DNA from: Oscillospiraceae bacterium
Lineage (GTDB): Bacteria; Bacillota; Clostridia; Oscillospirales; Ruminococcaceae
DNA length: 13,381 nt
Direction of reading: 5' to 3'
Assembly: GCA_020024235.1 (NCBI GenBank)
Contig: JAHHUA010000034.1
Location: 1 to 13,381, forward strand
Made by a program: the position numbers and the translations under genes. How positions within the stretch are numbered: the stretch's first letter is position 1; each line of letters begins with the position of its first letter. Below are positions 12,935 to 13,381 of the stretch, in pieces. The notes under the pieces are model-generated. The model was not told the origin of the DNA. It searched no databases and saw only the letters and a program-made list of their open reading frames with translations.

Positions 12935-13381
12935 TGGCAAAAAACAAAAAGGACTTTGACAAAGAAGAATTGTATAAAAAATTAATGCCTACCAGAGGAA
13001 TTTCCGATGAATATTCTCAAAATGTTACAGATTTGTTTTCTATGCCGTCAGTACAGGATAATTCAGCAAATAAGGGAAAAAATATAGTGGCTCAAAAATA
13101 TGAAGAAGAAGAACTTACTGATGATTATGTGCCCACTGTAAGCTGGATAAATGAGGATTACATGAAAAATCAAATGGAAGCCAAAGCAACAGCTGCTCAA
13201 AGTTCTTATGAAAGCAAAACTGCAATGCAACCTAAGCCTGCAGATTTATATCGGCAGATGCCTCAAATACAACAGATAAATAAATCTGCTCCGTTAAATA
13301 ATGTATACATAGATAAAATCAGAGAAAATGCCGCTAAAAATAATTTAAATAATGCGGTAAAACAAAATATATATCAAAATT
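12934..13381 (+). CDS. Partner protein of the ParA-like ATPase, Gln/Asn/Lys-rich, incomplete at the window edge
   Basis: This ORF starts at GTG 12934, sharing one base with the parA-like TAG stop. AAAGGGGG (12918-12925) lies eight bases upstream. It stays open for 149 codons to the window end. The visible part is hydrophilic and low in predicted structure: a basic start (AKNKKDFDKEELYKKLMPT), an acidic patch (KYEEEELTDDY) and then a long Gln, Asn, Ala and Lys-rich linker. No ParB, HTH or CTPase motif is visible yet, though such domains could follow. ELYKKLMP (residues 12-19) recurs in part as DLYRQMP (about 104-110), a repeated short motif that might be a ParA-binding peptide. Tight overlap with the ATPase makes it the likely functional partner. 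Family unknown. Confidence 0.75.
   Translation, partial: MAKNKKDFDKEELYKKLMPTRGISDEYSQNVTDLFSMPSVQDNSANKGKNIVAQKYEEEELTDDYVPTVSWINEDYMKNQMEAKATAAQSSYESKTAMQPKPADLYRQMPQIQQINKSAPLNNVYIDKIRENAAKNNLNNAVKQNIYQN

Noticed and set aside
1..13381. CRISPR arrays, tRNA or rRNA genes, insertion sequences, phage att sites
   Set aside because: I saw no regularly spaced repeats, no tRNA-like cloverleaf with a T-loop GTTCGAATC-type core, no transposase motifs and no terminal inverted repeats.

Overview
The window is AT-rich chromosomal DNA. It looks like a low-GC, flagellated anaerobe of the Clostridia. The reasons are strong AGGAGG-type ribosome sites, occasional TTG and GTG starts, sigma-A promoters with 17-bp spacers, a sigma-28 (SigD-type) flagellar promoter, and ferredoxin and DUF5714 genes typical of anaerobic Firmicutes. 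This placement is inferred from gene content only. Every gene is on the + strand.

Region 1 (1-2897) is a metal-handling operon. A sigma-A promoter lies next to a 14-bp direct repeat. It is followed by a 26-residue membrane peptide, a 97-residue DUF6110-type protein (one membrane helix, Ala/Glu-rich helix, CxCxCxCxC tail) and a heavy-metal P-type ATPase. The ATPase has an N-terminal GRIRL motif and Ser-Cys-Ala in place of the usual CPx transport motif. That signature and this small-membrane-protein-plus-ATPase layout match the P1B-6 ATPases of ferrosome (fez) iron-storage loci. The small protein also resembles mycobacterial PacL scaffolds. A strong terminator between the small protein and the ATPase probably sets their ratio. 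This is the most interesting part of the window.

Region 2 (2898-3292) is mostly non-coding. It holds the decayed remnant of an EAL (cyclic-di-GMP phosphodiesterase) gene and an orphan terminator.

Region 3 (3355-5301) is a three-gene operon: Cys-rich DUF5714 protein, GNAT acetyltransferase and ferredoxin-like Fe-S protein. Its promoter is nearly the same as that of region 1, including much of the spacer.

Region 4 (5330-8029) is a pyrimidine operon: pyrC (dihydroorotase), pyrF (OMP decarboxylase) and a small SLOG-type Rossmann protein. Its leader contains a terminator-like hairpin just upstream of the pyrC ribosome site, which suggests attenuation.

Region 5 (8049-11998) is a late flagellar operon under a sigma-28 promoter: an unusually long fliD (filament cap), fliS (flagellin chaperone) and a FliT/FlgN-like chaperone, closed by a strong terminator. 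A perfect 13-bp hairpin without a U-run separates fliD from fliS.

Region 6 (12047 to the end) holds a ParA/Soj-family ATPase and an overlapping, Gln/Asn/Lys-rich partner of unknown function that runs off the window. No RNA genes, CRISPR arrays, insertion sequences or att sites were recognised.
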